49,498 nt of DNA, taken from assembly GCA_937858365.1 (NCBI GenBank), contig CALLYK010000451.1, positions 1 through 49,498 on the forward strand, in the 5' to 3' direction. How positions within the stretch are numbered: position 1 is the first letter of the stretch; each line of letters begins with the position of its first letter. This document shows positions 8,391-17,767 of the stretch, in pieces. A program made the position numbers and the translations under genes. The notes under the pieces are model-generated. The model saw nothing but the letters and a program-made list of their open reading frames with translations. It made no database searches and was not told the origin of the DNA. The stretch comes from an uncultured Isosphaeraceae bacterium (GTDB taxonomy: Bacteria > Planctomycetota > Planctomycetia > Isosphaerales > Isosphaeraceae).

Positions 8391-11126
8391 ATGATTGACT
8401 CGCGTATCGCCCGCGACGAGCGTTCGCCCTGGCCCATCCTTCTCGAACTCGCGTGTGTTTTGGCGCTGGCCCTAACCTGCTTCGGTCCTGTCGTGTTCGG
8501 GGGTCACAAGCTGGCCTTTCGCGACACGGCGCATTTTTTTGGGCCCCTTCACTCCCAGGTTCGGGTCGCCTGGCACGAGGGACGCCTCCCACTCTGGACA
8601 CAAGCCGAGAATGGCGGCTCGCCCCTGCTCGGCGACCCGCTCGCGGGGGTCCTCTATCCGCCGAACCTCATCGAAGCGGCCTTGCCGGTTGAGTGGACGC
8701 CCTCGCTCAATGTGATTTTCCACGTCGTCTTGGCGTATGTTTCGATTCGCAGTCTTCTCCGATCTCTCGGAGTGGGGTGGTCCGGCTCGGCGATTGGTGG
8801 CGTGTCTTACGCCTTTGGTGGGCCTGTCTTTTTTCAGCACACCAACTTGGTTTTCCTGGTTGGTGCGGCATGGGCGCCTTTGGGGCTGATGGCGGCCGAC
8901 TCTTGGCTTCGAGGCGAGCGACGCCGGGGGGCCATTGCCTTGGCGATGGTCGTGGCGATGCAGACGCTTGGTGGGGACTTGCAAGCCGTTTATCTGACAG
9001 GCCTCTGCGCGGCGGCTTACGCCGTCCTCCTGGCTTGCCAACCGCGAAGACCCTTGCTTTTCTGTGTCTTGATGGTCGTCCCGGCTTGGTGGGTCTTCTC
9101 GGCTCGTTTGGGCGGCCCGCCTTTCCTCGTGCCGTCGTTGTTTTGGGGGCCGCTTGGAGTGTTCCTCGTCATCGGCCGGCTTCGCGCTCGCGTGGCGGCG
9201 GGGTTGGGACGGAAGGTCCCGGTCCTGATCTTGGCGGCCCTTCTGGGTTTCGCCTTGGCGGGCGCTCAACTCGTCCCCGTCGTCGAGACGGTCGCTCACA
9301 GCGAGCGCTGGGTCGCGCCTGATCCCCACGACACTCTGGACTTCAGTCTTGAACCCTACCGCTTGATCGAGTGGGTTTGGCCTGGGGCCTTCGGTACCGT
9401 CTTGGAAGGGGGGAGCCATTGGCTCGGCGCCTTGCCGCCGCTGGGCAAGCACCGCGTCTGGGTGGACACGTTGTACTTCGGCGCCTTGGGTCTGGTCTTC
9501 GCCCTGCGCGGATTGTCATCGAATCGAAACGGCCCGTTCGAGCAGTGGTTCCAACTAATCGCCGTGATGGGTACGCTCGCGAGTCTCGGTCTCTTCACCG
9601 ACCCCAGCGCTTGGGCGGGCGGCGACGGCTCGGGCAGTTTCTATGCGCTTCTGACCCAAGCCTTGCCCGGTTTCGGTGGCTTTCGCTATCCGAGCAAGGT
9701 CCTCGTCTTCGTGGGGTTGGCACTGTCGGTCCTCGCGGGTTTGGCGTGGGACCGCTCTGAACGCGGCCTAGTGAACTGGCCCATACGCTGGGCGTGGGGC
9801 CTCGTCGGGATCGGCCTTGCGGCGATCCTCATCGTTCTGGTGGGTCGCGCCCCGATCTTGGGGGCCTTACGTGCCTCGCCAATCGCGGCGGGCGGGCCCC
9901 CCTTTGGCCCGTTCGATGCGGAAGGGGCCTGGCGCGCGATGCTCGGGGCGAGCGCGCATGGCACGGTCGCGGCGGCCTCTCTCGTTTGCCTCTTTCGGCT
10001 CGTCCGTAAGCGGCTTCGTTGGGCGGGCCCTGTGGCCCTCGTCTTGCTTAGCATCGACCTCGCGATCGTCGACTCACGGCAGGTCTTCACGCTTCCGAAG
10101 GAAGAGATGACCCGCGAGCCGGTCCTCGCGGCCAACATTCGCGAGGCCGAACGCGAAGGCGGCCTGACGGGCCCTGTGCGCGTTCATCGTCTTGGGACAT
10201 GGGCCCCGATCGGCTGGGGACGCACTTCGTCGGTCGAGCGCGGACGCGAACTCGTGAATTGGGAGCGGGACACGCTCCTCCCCAAGTACGGTTTGGAAGC
10301 GGACGTCCGGTACACGCTCGGGGCAACCAGCGCCCTCGAATCGGCCGACTTCGCGCGCTGCTTTCGACCCTTCTCGATCGCGATCGACGAGCGGATCGCC
10401 ACAAACATCAGCGCGCGACCCGGTCAGGACGTAATCGCCTGGCCGCGCCGAGCCTTCGACCTTTGGGGCACACGCTACTTCATCCTGCCAGTTGATCCAG
10501 GCGATTGGACCCAGGGGGCCCGCGGTTTCATCTCCTTTTTGGAAGAGACCGAAGTGGTCTATCCGCGTCGAGGGTCTCCAAGGCTGCCCGACGTCCAGGT
10601 CCGGCGCAATTCGGCGGCCTTCCCGCGCGCCTGGACGGTCCACGCGTGGCGGTCCCTCCCCCCCGACGCCACGGAAGAACTATCCAGACTGTTTCGCGCC
10701 GGCCCGCTGGCGAAGACCGACAGCGAAGTCGACTTGCGAAGGACGGCCTTCGTCGAGGGCGATGCGCCGAGTCCCCCGACGACGAACCAGGACGAGGTGT
10801 CCGATCTCACCGAGGAACTTCCCAAGGTCACCGATGAAGGGCCCGAACGGGTCGTGGTCGACGTGACGTTGAGCCAAGCGGGAATGGTCGTCTTGGCCGA
10901 TCGTTTCGCACCTGGCTGGCGACTCGCCGTCGACGGTCGCGAGGCGAACGTGCTCAAGGTCAACGGCGCGATGCGAGGCGCTTTCGTGGCGCATGGTCAG
11001 CACCGCCTGGTTTACACGTACGACCCGCTCTCGTGGAAGGTCGGGGTCGCCACGTCTTTCTTGGGGTGCCTGGGCTTGTTCGCGGCGTTCGGTTGGGCGC
11101 GGGCCCAGAACGGAAAGACCGAATGA
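8391..11126 (+). CDS. YfhO-like multi-pass membrane protein
   Basis: 911 residues from the ATG at 8391. The first ~550 residues hold about 12 hydrophobic segments with the family's early motif FRDTAHFFGPLH and LPLWTQAENGGSPLLGDPL, typical of YfhO/GT-C-like proteins. The remainder is a large extracytoplasmic part ending in a beta-type domain (DRFAPGWRLAVDGREANV, then FVAHGQHRLVYTYDP) and a last membrane helix. YfhO of Bacillus is implicated in glycosylation of lipoteichoic acid; here a lipid-linked sugar transfer role at the envelope is inference from the family only. Convergent with the next gene, 4 bp apart. Confidence 0.88.
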   Translation: MIDSRIARDERSPWPILLELACVLALALTCFGPVVFGGHKLAFRDTAHFFGPLHSQVRVAWHEGRLPLWTQAENGGSPLLGDPLAGVLYPPNLIEAALPVEWTPSLNVIFHVVLAYVSIRSLLRSLGVGWSGSAIGGVSYAFGGPVFFQHTNLVFLVGAAWAPLGLMAADSWLRGERRRGAIALAMVVAMQTLGGDLQAVYLTGLCAAAYAVLLACQPRRPLLFCVLMVVPAWWVFSARLGGPPFLVPSLFWGPLGVFLVIGRLRARVAAGLGRKVPVLILAALLGFALAGAQLVPVVETVAHSERWVAPDPHDTLDFSLEPYRLIEWVWPGAFGTVLEGGSHWLGALPPLGKHRVWVDTLYFGALGLVFALRGLSSNRNGPFEQWFQLIAVMGTLASLGLFTDPSAWAGGDGSGSFYALLTQALPGFGGFRYPSKVLVFVGLALSVLAGLAWDRSERGLVNWPIRWAWGLVGIGLAAILIVLVGRAPILGALRASPIAAGGPPFGPFDAEGAWRAMLGASAHGTVAAASLVCLFRLVRKRLRWAGPVALVLLSIDLAIVDSRQVFTLPKEEMTREPVLAANIREAEREGGLTGPVRVHRLGTWAPIGWGRTSSVERGRELVNWERDTLLPKYGLEADVRYTLGATSALESADFARCFRPFSIAIDERIATNISARPGQDVIAWPRRAFDLWGTRYFILPVDPGDWTQGARGFISFLEETEVVYPRRGSPRLPDVQVRRNSAAFPRAWTVHAWRSLPPDATEELSRLFRAGPLAKTDSEVDLRRTAFVEGDAPSPPTTNQDEVSDLTEELPKVTDEGPERVVVDVTLSQAGMVVLADRFAPGWRLAVDGREANVLKVNGAMRGAFVAHGQHRLVYTYDPLSWKVGVATSFLGCLGLFAAFGWARAQNGKTE

Positions 11127-11130
11127 ACCG

Positions 11131-12741
11131 CTACGGGGTCTGCTTATCCGGTTCCTTGTCCTTCGCCATCTCGTTGCCGACGATTTCAAGATCGTCGGTC
11201 TTGTAGAGCGGCAGGAAGCGGTAATAGACCTCGAGCGTCAGCAGAGAAAGGGCCGTTTGATAGAGCCGGCCCGCCCGGGCGCCCCACTGGTCCTCTTGCG
11301 GCCAGGCCGGGTCCCAACTGCCCAGGGCGCAGCCGCGCTGTTGGATTTGTTCGGCCACAAGGCCCTCGCGGACCCGCTCGTTCCAGTTTTTCCACGCGGA
11401 CCCGCCCATGTTGTGGAGGAGCTGCGTGGCGTAATACCAGTAATAAATGTTCCGGCCTTGCGCTGCTTCCAGGTCTCCCGCGATCAGGCTGACGCCTTCC
11501 ACGAGTCGGGGGTCGTCCTTGGCCCAGCCGAGATACTGGCGGCAGAGGAGGGCCTCGGCCGTCATCACGGGCATGGCGGGTCTTCCGGGTTGGTAGCCGT
11601 AAGTCACCCGGCGCTTGTCGGTGGCCGCGTGGTCGAGGTAGAGCCGCGAGAGCGACACGGTCTTCTTGGGGACATTGAACCCGGCGAACTGGCCGCTCCT
11701 CAGCGCGAACATCTGCCAGCCGAAGACCGAAGTATCGCCGTCGATCGTGGGCGTGTATCGCCAACCGCCTTCCAGTTTGTTCTGGGCGCGGAGGATGAAG
11801 CCCAGCCCTTTCTCCGCGTGCGTTTTCAGGGCGGGGTCCTCGGTGAGCGCGTACGCCTCGCAGACGGCCATGGTGGCGATCGCCTGACTGTAGAGATGGG
11901 CCATAGGGGCCCCGCCCGTGTAGAAGTTGCCGTCGCCCGTTCGATGGTTGACCAGCCACTTCAGCCCGCGCGTGACGTTCGCTTGGTAGCGACCCTCTTT
12001 GGTGTGGGAATGCCCGGCCCCCAGGAAGGCGAGCAAGGCCAGGCCGGTTGCGGCCGTGTCCGAGGACATGGCTCGACTGGGAGGGCAGGGGACCGCTTCG
12101 CGGCACATCTCGCTCGTGTCCAAGCACCAGGAGCCATCGTAACGCTGATGCCGAGCGAGCCAGGCCAGGCCGCGTTCGACGGCCGCCTCCGAAGCCGGCG
12201 TGGCGCCCCCGATTTGTAGGAGCGTGGTTTTCAGAGGACCGTTGCGACCCGAGAGCGGGACCTTCGACGGCTTGCCGTCACCCAGACGCTGGCCTTCGCC
12301 CACGAGGCCGCGCGGCCGTTCCTCCCCGAGTCCCGCCGAGCCGTCCAAGGGCGTCGCCCCACCGCGCAACCGCTCGTCCAGGGCCGGCGGACGCATCATT
12401 GCGGTGTCGACCGCCGCGAGGGTCGGGGTCATGATCGTCTCGATCAACGCGTCGGCCCCTTGCGGGAAGAGGGACTGCGAATCGCCAAGGCCGTCGAGGT
12501 TCGTGAGCGCCGTGAGGTCTCCCGACTCTTCTCCCCCAAAGAGTCCGGTGAGGCCGTCGCCAATCCCGCCGCCACCACCCGCTGGGTCACCTAGGAAGAG
12601 GGCCACGCCCAGGACCAGGCAGACGAGACCGTGGGTCACCACGCTGATGATCCAGGGTATGGCCCGGAGCCAACGTTCGCGCCTGGAGAGTGGCCCGGCG
12701 ACGGGTTTGTCGGGATCGAGCTTCACCCGAAGCCGAATCAT
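11131..12741 (-). CDS. membrane-anchored prenyltransferase/squalene-cyclase-repeat protein
   Basis: About 536 residues from the ATG at 12741 (MIRLRVKLDPDKP), preceded by GAGAGGA. A single membrane helix at residues ~27-50 (IPWIISVVTHGLVCLVLGVALFL) is followed by a Gly/Leu-rich linker and an alpha/alpha-toroid region: AVERGLAWLARHQRYDGSWC, GLKWLVNHRTGDGNF, GLGFILRAQNKLEGGWRY. These repeats match the PF13243/PF00432 type, but the DxDD of true squalene-hopene cyclases is not evident, so a terpene reaction is doubtful. Proteins of this form are common in planctomycetes and probably bind or process an extracytoplasmic ligand. Stops 4 bp short of the YfhO-like gene on the other strand. Confidence 0.8.
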   Translation of the reverse strand: MIRLRVKLDPDKPVAGPLSRRERWLRAIPWIISVVTHGLVCLVLGVALFLGDPAGGGGGIGDGLTGLFGGEESGDLTALTNLDGLGDSQSLFPQGADALIETIMTPTLAAVDTAMMRPPALDERLRGGATPLDGSAGLGEERPRGLVGEGQRLGDGKPSKVPLSGRNGPLKTTLLQIGGATPASEAAVERGLAWLARHQRYDGSWCLDTSEMCREAVPCPPSRAMSSDTAATGLALLAFLGAGHSHTKEGRYQANVTRGLKWLVNHRTGDGNFYTGGAPMAHLYSQAIATMAVCEAYALTEDPALKTHAEKGLGFILRAQNKLEGGWRYTPTIDGDTSVFGWQMFALRSGQFAGFNVPKKTVSLSRLYLDHAATDKRRVTYGYQPGRPAMPVMTAEALLCRQYLGWAKDDPRLVEGVSLIAGDLEAAQGRNIYYWYYATQLLHNMGGSAWKNWNERVREGLVAEQIQQRGCALGSWDPAWPQEDQWGARAGRLYQTALSLLTLEVYYRFLPLYKTDDLEIVGNEMAKDKEPDKQTP

Positions 12742-12867
12742 GGCCGAGATCCTCTCGGTGCGGCAACTTAACGAATGAAGCATCCTAACACGTTCATCTC
12801 TGGCCACACACAAGCGCAATCGAATTCGGATGTTTGTGCCTGGTCAGTCAAGCGGGCCGCTCATCAG

Positions 12868-13716
12868 TCAGGAGTCGCCTGCGCTCCCGGGGTCGGTCTT
12901 CTTCCATGAGGCCGCTTCTTCGCCATCGAGGCGCAGGGTGAGGCACTTGGCGCTGCCGCCCGCCTTGATGAACTCGGTTAAGGGCAGGGGGCGTACCTCG
13001 TAGCCTCGCCACTGAAGGGCCCGCGCCAACTTGGGTGCGCCGGCGTTGAGGACCACCGTCCGGCCGACCACGACCGCGTTGCAACTGAACGAGACCGCCT
13101 CGTCCGCCGAGACCTCAATCAGGTGGGGTATCCGCTCTTTGAGGACGGTCCGACCATAGTCGTCGAAGGCGCCTGGGAAGTAGATCGCCTCGTCGTCGGC
13201 GAGGGGGCAGAAGCAGGTGTCGAGGTGGTAGTAACGCGGGTCCACCAATTCGAGGGGGAGAACTTGAACGCCCAGGCGTTCGCCGACCCATTGATGGCTT
13301 CGCGCGTTGGAGCGGAAGCGATATCCGGCGAAGAGGGTGGGACCGCAGAAGAGGGCGTCGCCGGCCCCTTCGTGATACATCCCGTCGGGGAGTTCCTCGA
13401 CCTGGAAGCCATGCGACGCGGCCCAAGCGGCGAAGACCGGTGATTCACCCTGACGCACGCCGAACCGAAAACGCGCGACGAGGAAGAGGTCGCGAAAGAC
13501 GACGCCCGCGTTGGCCGTGAAGACCAGGTCGGGCAGCCCGGGCGTCGGCTCGACCAGTTCCACCGAGGCCCCGAGCTCCAGAAGGGTGTCCTTGAGCCCG
13601 GTCCACTGCCGGCGGGAGAGTTCGGGGTCGGCCCCGACTCGGCGGTCCATCCAAGGGTTGATCTCGTATTCGATCCCGTAGTAGTCGGGTTGGCACATCA
13701 AGATGCGTTTGGTCAT
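12868..13716 (-). CDS. amidinotransferase/dimethylarginine dimethylaminohydrolase-like enzyme
   Basis: 282 residues from the ATG at 13716, with GGAGGGG upstream. Guanidino-modifying enzyme pattern: LPDLVFTANAG (D63, N69), YHEGAGD (E116, D120), YYHLDTCFCPL (H164, D166) and GGSAKCLTLRL (nucleophile C258). The fold hydrolyses or transfers the guanidino group of arginine derivatives. Candidate activities are arginine deiminase-like, DDAH-like or ornithine-forming dihydrolase; sequence alone does not choose. It follows rex by 53 bp on the same strand, so redox (NADH/NAD+) control of arginine catabolism is a plausible reading. Confidence 0.85.
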   Translation of the reverse strand: MTKRILMCQPDYYGIEYEINPWMDRRVGADPELSRRQWTGLKDTLLELGASVELVEPTPGLPDLVFTANAGVVFRDLFLVARFRFGVRQGESPVFAAWAASHGFQVEELPDGMYHEGAGDALFCGPTLFAGYRFRSNARSHQWVGERLGVQVLPLELVDPRYYHLDTCFCPLADDEAIYFPGAFDDYGRTVLKERIPHLIEVSADEAVSFSCNAVVVGRTVVLNAGAPKLARALQWRGYEVRPLPLTEFIKAGGSAKCLTLRLDGEEAASWKKTDPGSAGDS

Positions 13717-13769
13717 GATCGCGGGCCCCTCCTTCGTGGGATCGTGCAGGCCCCGTCTCCGTGGACGCA

Positions 13770-14453
13770 TCAGGACGAGAGGGCGCTGGAGACGCCGCTT
13801 GGTCCCGTGTTTTGCACCTTGTAGGCCAGATGTTCCAACTGGACGCTAAGGTCCACGTTGACCACGCTCACGCGCGCCGGGACGACGAGGGAACGTGGCG
13901 CGAAGTTGAGGATGCCCGTGATACCCGCCGCGGCCAGGACCTCGGCGACGTCCTGGGCGGCCGCTGCCGGCACGGCCAGGAGCGCGAGAAGGACCCCACG
14001 CTGTGCGATCGTGGTGCAAAGCTCGTCGAGTGGTCTGACTTCGAGGCCGTCGTAGACTTGACCCACCTTGGAGGGGTCGTTGTCGAAGAGGGCGACGATC
14101 TGGAAGCGTCGGTTGGCGAAACCGCGATAACGCGATAGGGCCTGACCGAGATGGCCGAGCCCCACCAGGGCCGTCGGCCAGTCGCGGTCGATGCCCAAGA
14201 TGCGCCGCAAGGTCTCGCTGAGCTCGTCCGCTCGGTAGCCAATCCCTGGGCAGCCGAACTGTCCGAAGAAGGCGAGGTCCTTGCGCACCTGGGCATCGGT
14301 GATACCCAGGGGCTTGCCGAGTTGACTGCTAGAGATCGTGGTCAGGCCCTGATCCAGGTAGGCCTCAAGCTGCCGGAGGTAGAGGCTCACGCGGCCCACG
14401 GCGGCCTTCGGCGCCTGGCGTCCAGGCGGCTGCCCATGCGGCGGTTCCTGCAC
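13770..14453 (-). CDS. rex: redox-sensing transcriptional repressor Rex
   Basis: 227 residues from a GTG at 14453. The N-terminal winged helix includes GRVSLYLRQLEAYLDQG and the recognition segment QVRKDLAFFGQFG (55-67), which is near-invariant in Rex. The Rossmann domain has VGLGHLGQAL (G98, G100, G103) for NADH, then ALFDNDPSKVG and GILNFAPRSL. Rex dimers bind DNA when NAD+/NADH is high and let go when NADH rises. A Rex site (TTGTGA-N6-TCACAA type) is not visible in the upstream gap at 14454-14743, so targets may lie elsewhere. First gene of a reverse-strand unit with the amidinotransferase-fold enzyme. Confidence 0.95.
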   Translation of the reverse strand: MQEPPHGQPPGRQAPKAAVGRVSLYLRQLEAYLDQGLTTISSSQLGKPLGITDAQVRKDLAFFGQFGCPGIGYRADELSETLRRILGIDRDWPTALVGLGHLGQALSRYRGFANRRFQIVALFDNDPSKVGQVYDGLEVRPLDELCTTIAQRGVLLALLAVPAAAAQDVAEVLAAAGITGILNFAPRSLVVPARVSVVNVDLSVQLEHLAYKVQNTGPSGVSSALSS

Positions 14454-14743
14454 AGGACGGAGGACTCCCGGGGCCTCGCGATGACGTCGGCAACGAGCGT
14501 CGGGATGATTGCGAATCTAACGGTCCCGCCTCATTTTGGTCAAGCGCGGCCCCGAACCAAGGTCTGCGACAGGGGACGAGACATCATCAACCACGAGACC
14601 GAGGCACTCGGCCCAACCCAATCCGAGCGAATTCGGAGACGGCCGGCTTGTCAGTATGTTAAACTTGCGCGAACATGAGGGTCGCGTCGGCCTCACGGAC
14701 CGCGCGGCCTGGATCGGACCTCGACTTCCCTGAGACCACACCC

Positions 14744-17611
14744 ATGAGAGAACTCTCGCTCACGGCGACGACTTGCCTGTTGACTGTCGCCCTCGCCTCG
14801 CTGGGCATGGCCCAAGACCCGGCGCCGAACGCGGCCGATGAACTACCGCCAGCCGTCAAGGCCCTGATCGAAGCGGCCAAGGGCGGTGGCCAGGCCGCGC
14901 CGGCCCCGGAGAAGAAGTACCGCGACTTCGCGGAGGTCACGAAGGGGGCCACCAAGTTCGACGGGCTCTTCACGCTCCATCAGAAAGACGATCATCTCTA
15001 CGCCGAGATCAAGCCCCACCAGTTCAATCAGCCCCTCATCGTGCCGATTATGGTCTCGAAGGGGGTGGCGATGGCTGGCAACCCCCTGAACTTCGGTGAT
15101 GAGTGGGTCATCCTCTTCAAGAAGGTCGGCGACCGCGTGCAGGTCGTCCGGCGGAACATCAAGTATAAGGCCCCCGCCGGCACTCCGCTGGAGAAGGCCG
15201 TCCAGCAGAACTACACCGACTCGATCATCCAGGCGGTCCCGATCGTGAGCGTCAACCCGGCCGGGGGCATGTCGACCTTGATTGACTTCTCCGACATCTT
15301 CCTCGGCGACTTCGGACAACTCGGTCTGGGTTTCCCCGACCGCGCTCGCACGAACTGGCAGAAAATCAAGGCGTATCCCAACAACCTCGAATTGCAGGTG
15401 GAGGCCACGTTCAGCGGCAGTGGCGGCAGGCCCGGAAGGGGCGGCATGGGCGGCGACGACGGCGTGGCCGACCGACGAGGTGTCACTCTAGTGGTCCACT
15501 ACAGTCTGATGAAAGCCCCCGACCCCGGCTATCGGATTCGGACCGCCGACAACCGCGTGGGCCACTTCCTCAACGCGACCAAAGACTACGGCCTCGCCGA
15601 TACCGACAACGACTTCAACCGGATGATCAATCGCTGGCGCCTCGAAAAGGCCGACCCCAAGGCCAAGGTCTCGCCCCCCAAGAAGCAAATCGTCTGGTGG
15701 GTCGAGGAAACGGTCCCCCACGAGTACAGGCCCTATGTCGAAGAGGGGATTCGCGAGTGGAACAAGGCGTTCGAGAAGATAGGCTTCCGCGACGCCGTCG
15801 CGGTGCGATGGCAGCAAGCGGGAGACGAGTTCGACCCTGAAGACACCAACTACTGCACGTTCAAGTGGATCACCACGGGGCGGACCTACGCGATGTCTTG
15901 CCTGCGTTCCAACCCACTCACCGGCGAGATCATCGACGGTGACGTGATCTTCGACGCGAGTTGGATCAAGCATTGGAAGGCGGAATACGCCCTTCTCGTC
16001 GGCGCCGGGTCGGCGGCGGCCCTGCGCGATGATCCCCAGCCCCTGGGCTGGGTGGAGATCATCAGCCCGATCCTGGCCGATCGCAAGGGCTTCGGCCTGC
16101 CTTTCGGTGGGCCGCGCGTTCAGGTGGGCGGCGAGTTCCGCGAGGCAGTACCAGCCGATTGGACCCCCATGCGTCGGCAGTTGTTGGAGCGGTTCGCCAA
16201 TGGTTCGTTAAACGTCTGCCAATACCAAGGCGGCATGCACGCCGAGATGGCCCTGGCGGGTCTCGTCCTGGCCGAGCAAGGCAAGACCGAAGCGGGCGCG
16301 GCCCTGCCTGAAGAGTACCTGGGTCAGGCCATTAAGGAAGTCGTCATGCACGAGGTTGGGCACTCGCTGGGCCTCCGTCACAACTTCAAGGCCAGCACGA
16401 TGCTCAACGCCGATCAACTGAACGACACGTCGATCACACGGTCGAAGGGCCTCGTCGGCAGCGTGATGGACTACAGTCCCGTTAACCTGGCCCCTAAGGG
16501 CAAGAAGCAAGGCGACTTCTATACCACCACGATCGGGCCTTACGATTACTGGGCCATCGAGTACGCCTATAAGCCCATCGACGGCGACGAGGCGACCGAA
16601 CTGAAGAAGATCGCGGCGCGTGCGCCGGAAGCCGACCTCGTCTTCGCCACCGATGAAGACATGATGGGTAATCATGACCCCCGCGTGAACACGTACGACA
16701 TCGGCTCCGACGTTTGCCAGTTCGCCCGCGATCGCATGGACCTCGCCGCGAGCCTCATGACGGACCTGGACAAAAAGGTCGTGAAGGAAGGGGAGTCGTT
16801 CGCCCGAAATCGTCGGGCCTTTCAGATCTTGCTGAACCAATACGCCAACGGGGCGGCCCTTATCGCGGCCTATGTGGGGGGCCAATCCGTCCACCGCGAC
16901 CACAAGGGCGACAAAGACGCGCGCGACCCCGTCGTGCCGATCCCGGGCGACAAGCAACGCGAGTGCCTCAACGAACTCGTGGAGCGGGTCTTGAGCGACA
17001 AGGCGTTCGTCTTCTCGCCCGCGACCCTAAGGCGCCTGGGCGTCGAGAAGTGGTATCACTGGGGCAGCAACCCGATGATGAACGTGGACTTTCCCGTTCT
17101 CGACCGCGTCTTGAGCATCCAGAAGATCGCCCTGGACGAGTGTCTCGATCCGTCGACCCTCAACCGAATCCAGAACCAGCAACTCCAGTCGGACGGCGGC
17201 ACCAAGCCGCTGGAACTCGCGGAGGTCTTCCAGGCGCTCTCCAACGGCGTTTGGTCGGACGTGGCCCCGTCTGGCGTGGGGGCCGAACGTAAGGTCTCTC
17301 TCTCCACGATTCGCCGGAACCTCCAACGCGAACACATGCGCCGACTCAACTCGATCGTGATCGGCGGTCGCGGCGGCGGCGGCATCATGCTGGACGGCCT
17401 CGGTTTCGTGGCGATGGCCGACGGCGGTTCGTACCCGGCCGACGCCCGCGCACTGGCCCGGCTCCACCTCCGGCGGATTGCCGAGAAGATCGAGTCGACT
17501 CTGAACACCAAAGACGCGGCAATGGACGACACGACGCGGGCCCACTTGGAAGAGTGTCGCTTCAAGATCGGCAAGGTGCTCGACGCGACCTTGCAGACCA
17601 GCGAACTCTGA
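14744..17611 (+). CDS. secreted zinc metalloprotease, DUF5117/DUF4953 type
   Basis: 955 residues from the ATG at 14744; residues 1-24 form a signal peptide (hydrophobic core, SLGMAQ cleavage region). The catalytic site is the extended motif HEVGHSLGLRH (H536, E537, H540, H546), followed by VGSVMDYSPVN, a metzincin-style Met-turn. The region before it (residues ~50-190) fits DUF5117 and the C-terminus has long helices. Large family in Bacteroidota and Planctomycetota; likely digests proteins outside the cytoplasm. Possible promoter: TATGTT at 14655-14660 with a weak -35. A strong hairpin follows the stop. Confidence 0.92.
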   Translation: MRELSLTATTCLLTVALASLGMAQDPAPNAADELPPAVKALIEAAKGGGQAAPAPEKKYRDFAEVTKGATKFDGLFTLHQKDDHLYAEIKPHQFNQPLIVPIMVSKGVAMAGNPLNFGDEWVILFKKVGDRVQVVRRNIKYKAPAGTPLEKAVQQNYTDSIIQAVPIVSVNPAGGMSTLIDFSDIFLGDFGQLGLGFPDRARTNWQKIKAYPNNLELQVEATFSGSGGRPGRGGMGGDDGVADRRGVTLVVHYSLMKAPDPGYRIRTADNRVGHFLNATKDYGLADTDNDFNRMINRWRLEKADPKAKVSPPKKQIVWWVEETVPHEYRPYVEEGIREWNKAFEKIGFRDAVAVRWQQAGDEFDPEDTNYCTFKWITTGRTYAMSCLRSNPLTGEIIDGDVIFDASWIKHWKAEYALLVGAGSAAALRDDPQPLGWVEIISPILADRKGFGLPFGGPRVQVGGEFREAVPADWTPMRRQLLERFANGSLNVCQYQGGMHAEMALAGLVLAEQGKTEAGAALPEEYLGQAIKEVVMHEVGHSLGLRHNFKASTMLNADQLNDTSITRSKGLVGSVMDYSPVNLAPKGKKQGDFYTTTIGPYDYWAIEYAYKPIDGDEATELKKIAARAPEADLVFATDEDMMGNHDPRVNTYDIGSDVCQFARDRMDLAASLMTDLDKKVVKEGESFARNRRAFQILLNQYANGAALIAAYVGGQSVHRDHKGDKDARDPVVPIPGDKQRECLNELVERVLSDKAFVFSPATLRRLGVEKWYHWGSNPMMNVDFPVLDRVLSIQKIALDECLDPSTLNRIQNQQLQSDGGTKPLELAEVFQALSNGVWSDVAPSGVGAERKVSLSTIRRNLQREHMRRLNSIVIGGRGGGGIMLDGLGFVAMADGGSYPADARALARLHLRRIAEKIESTLNTKDAAMDDTTRAHLEECRFKIGKVLDATLQTSEL

Positions 17612-17622
17612 TGAGGACCGAG

Positions 17623-17651
17623 CGCCACGCGCGGCCTGTCCGCGCGTGGCG
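17623..17651 (+). terminator. hairpin after the metalloprotease gene
   Basis: CGCCACGCGCGG, loop CCTGT, CCGCGCGTGGCG: a perfect 12-bp GC-rich stem 11 bp past the stop. No T-run follows, so it may act with Rho or as an RNA-end stabiliser. Confidence 0.65.
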
Positions 17652-17707
17652 GACTAGCTTCGGCCTCGTGTCTTCGCCGGCGAATTCGAGCCGTGAAACA
17701 AGAATAA

Positions 17708-17740
17708 GGGCCTGACGACATCCAGCACGTCGTCAGGCCC
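17708..17740 (-). terminator. intrinsic terminator of the HTH gene
   Basis: Perfect 12-bp stem GGGCCTGACGAC / GTCGTCAGGCCC with a 9-nt loop. Read on the reverse strand it is followed by TTATTCTTGTTT, a U-rich tract, and lies 28 bp past the stop of the HTH gene. Confidence 0.75.
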
Positions 17741-17767
17741 ATCGTGCCCTCAACCTTGGGCCGCCGC

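Noticed and set aside
11131-12741. True squalene-hopene cyclase (hopanoid synthesis)
   Set aside because: Only the toroid repeats are present; the DxDD acid motif and the expected length (~630-700) are not, and the protein is anchored with a long linker.
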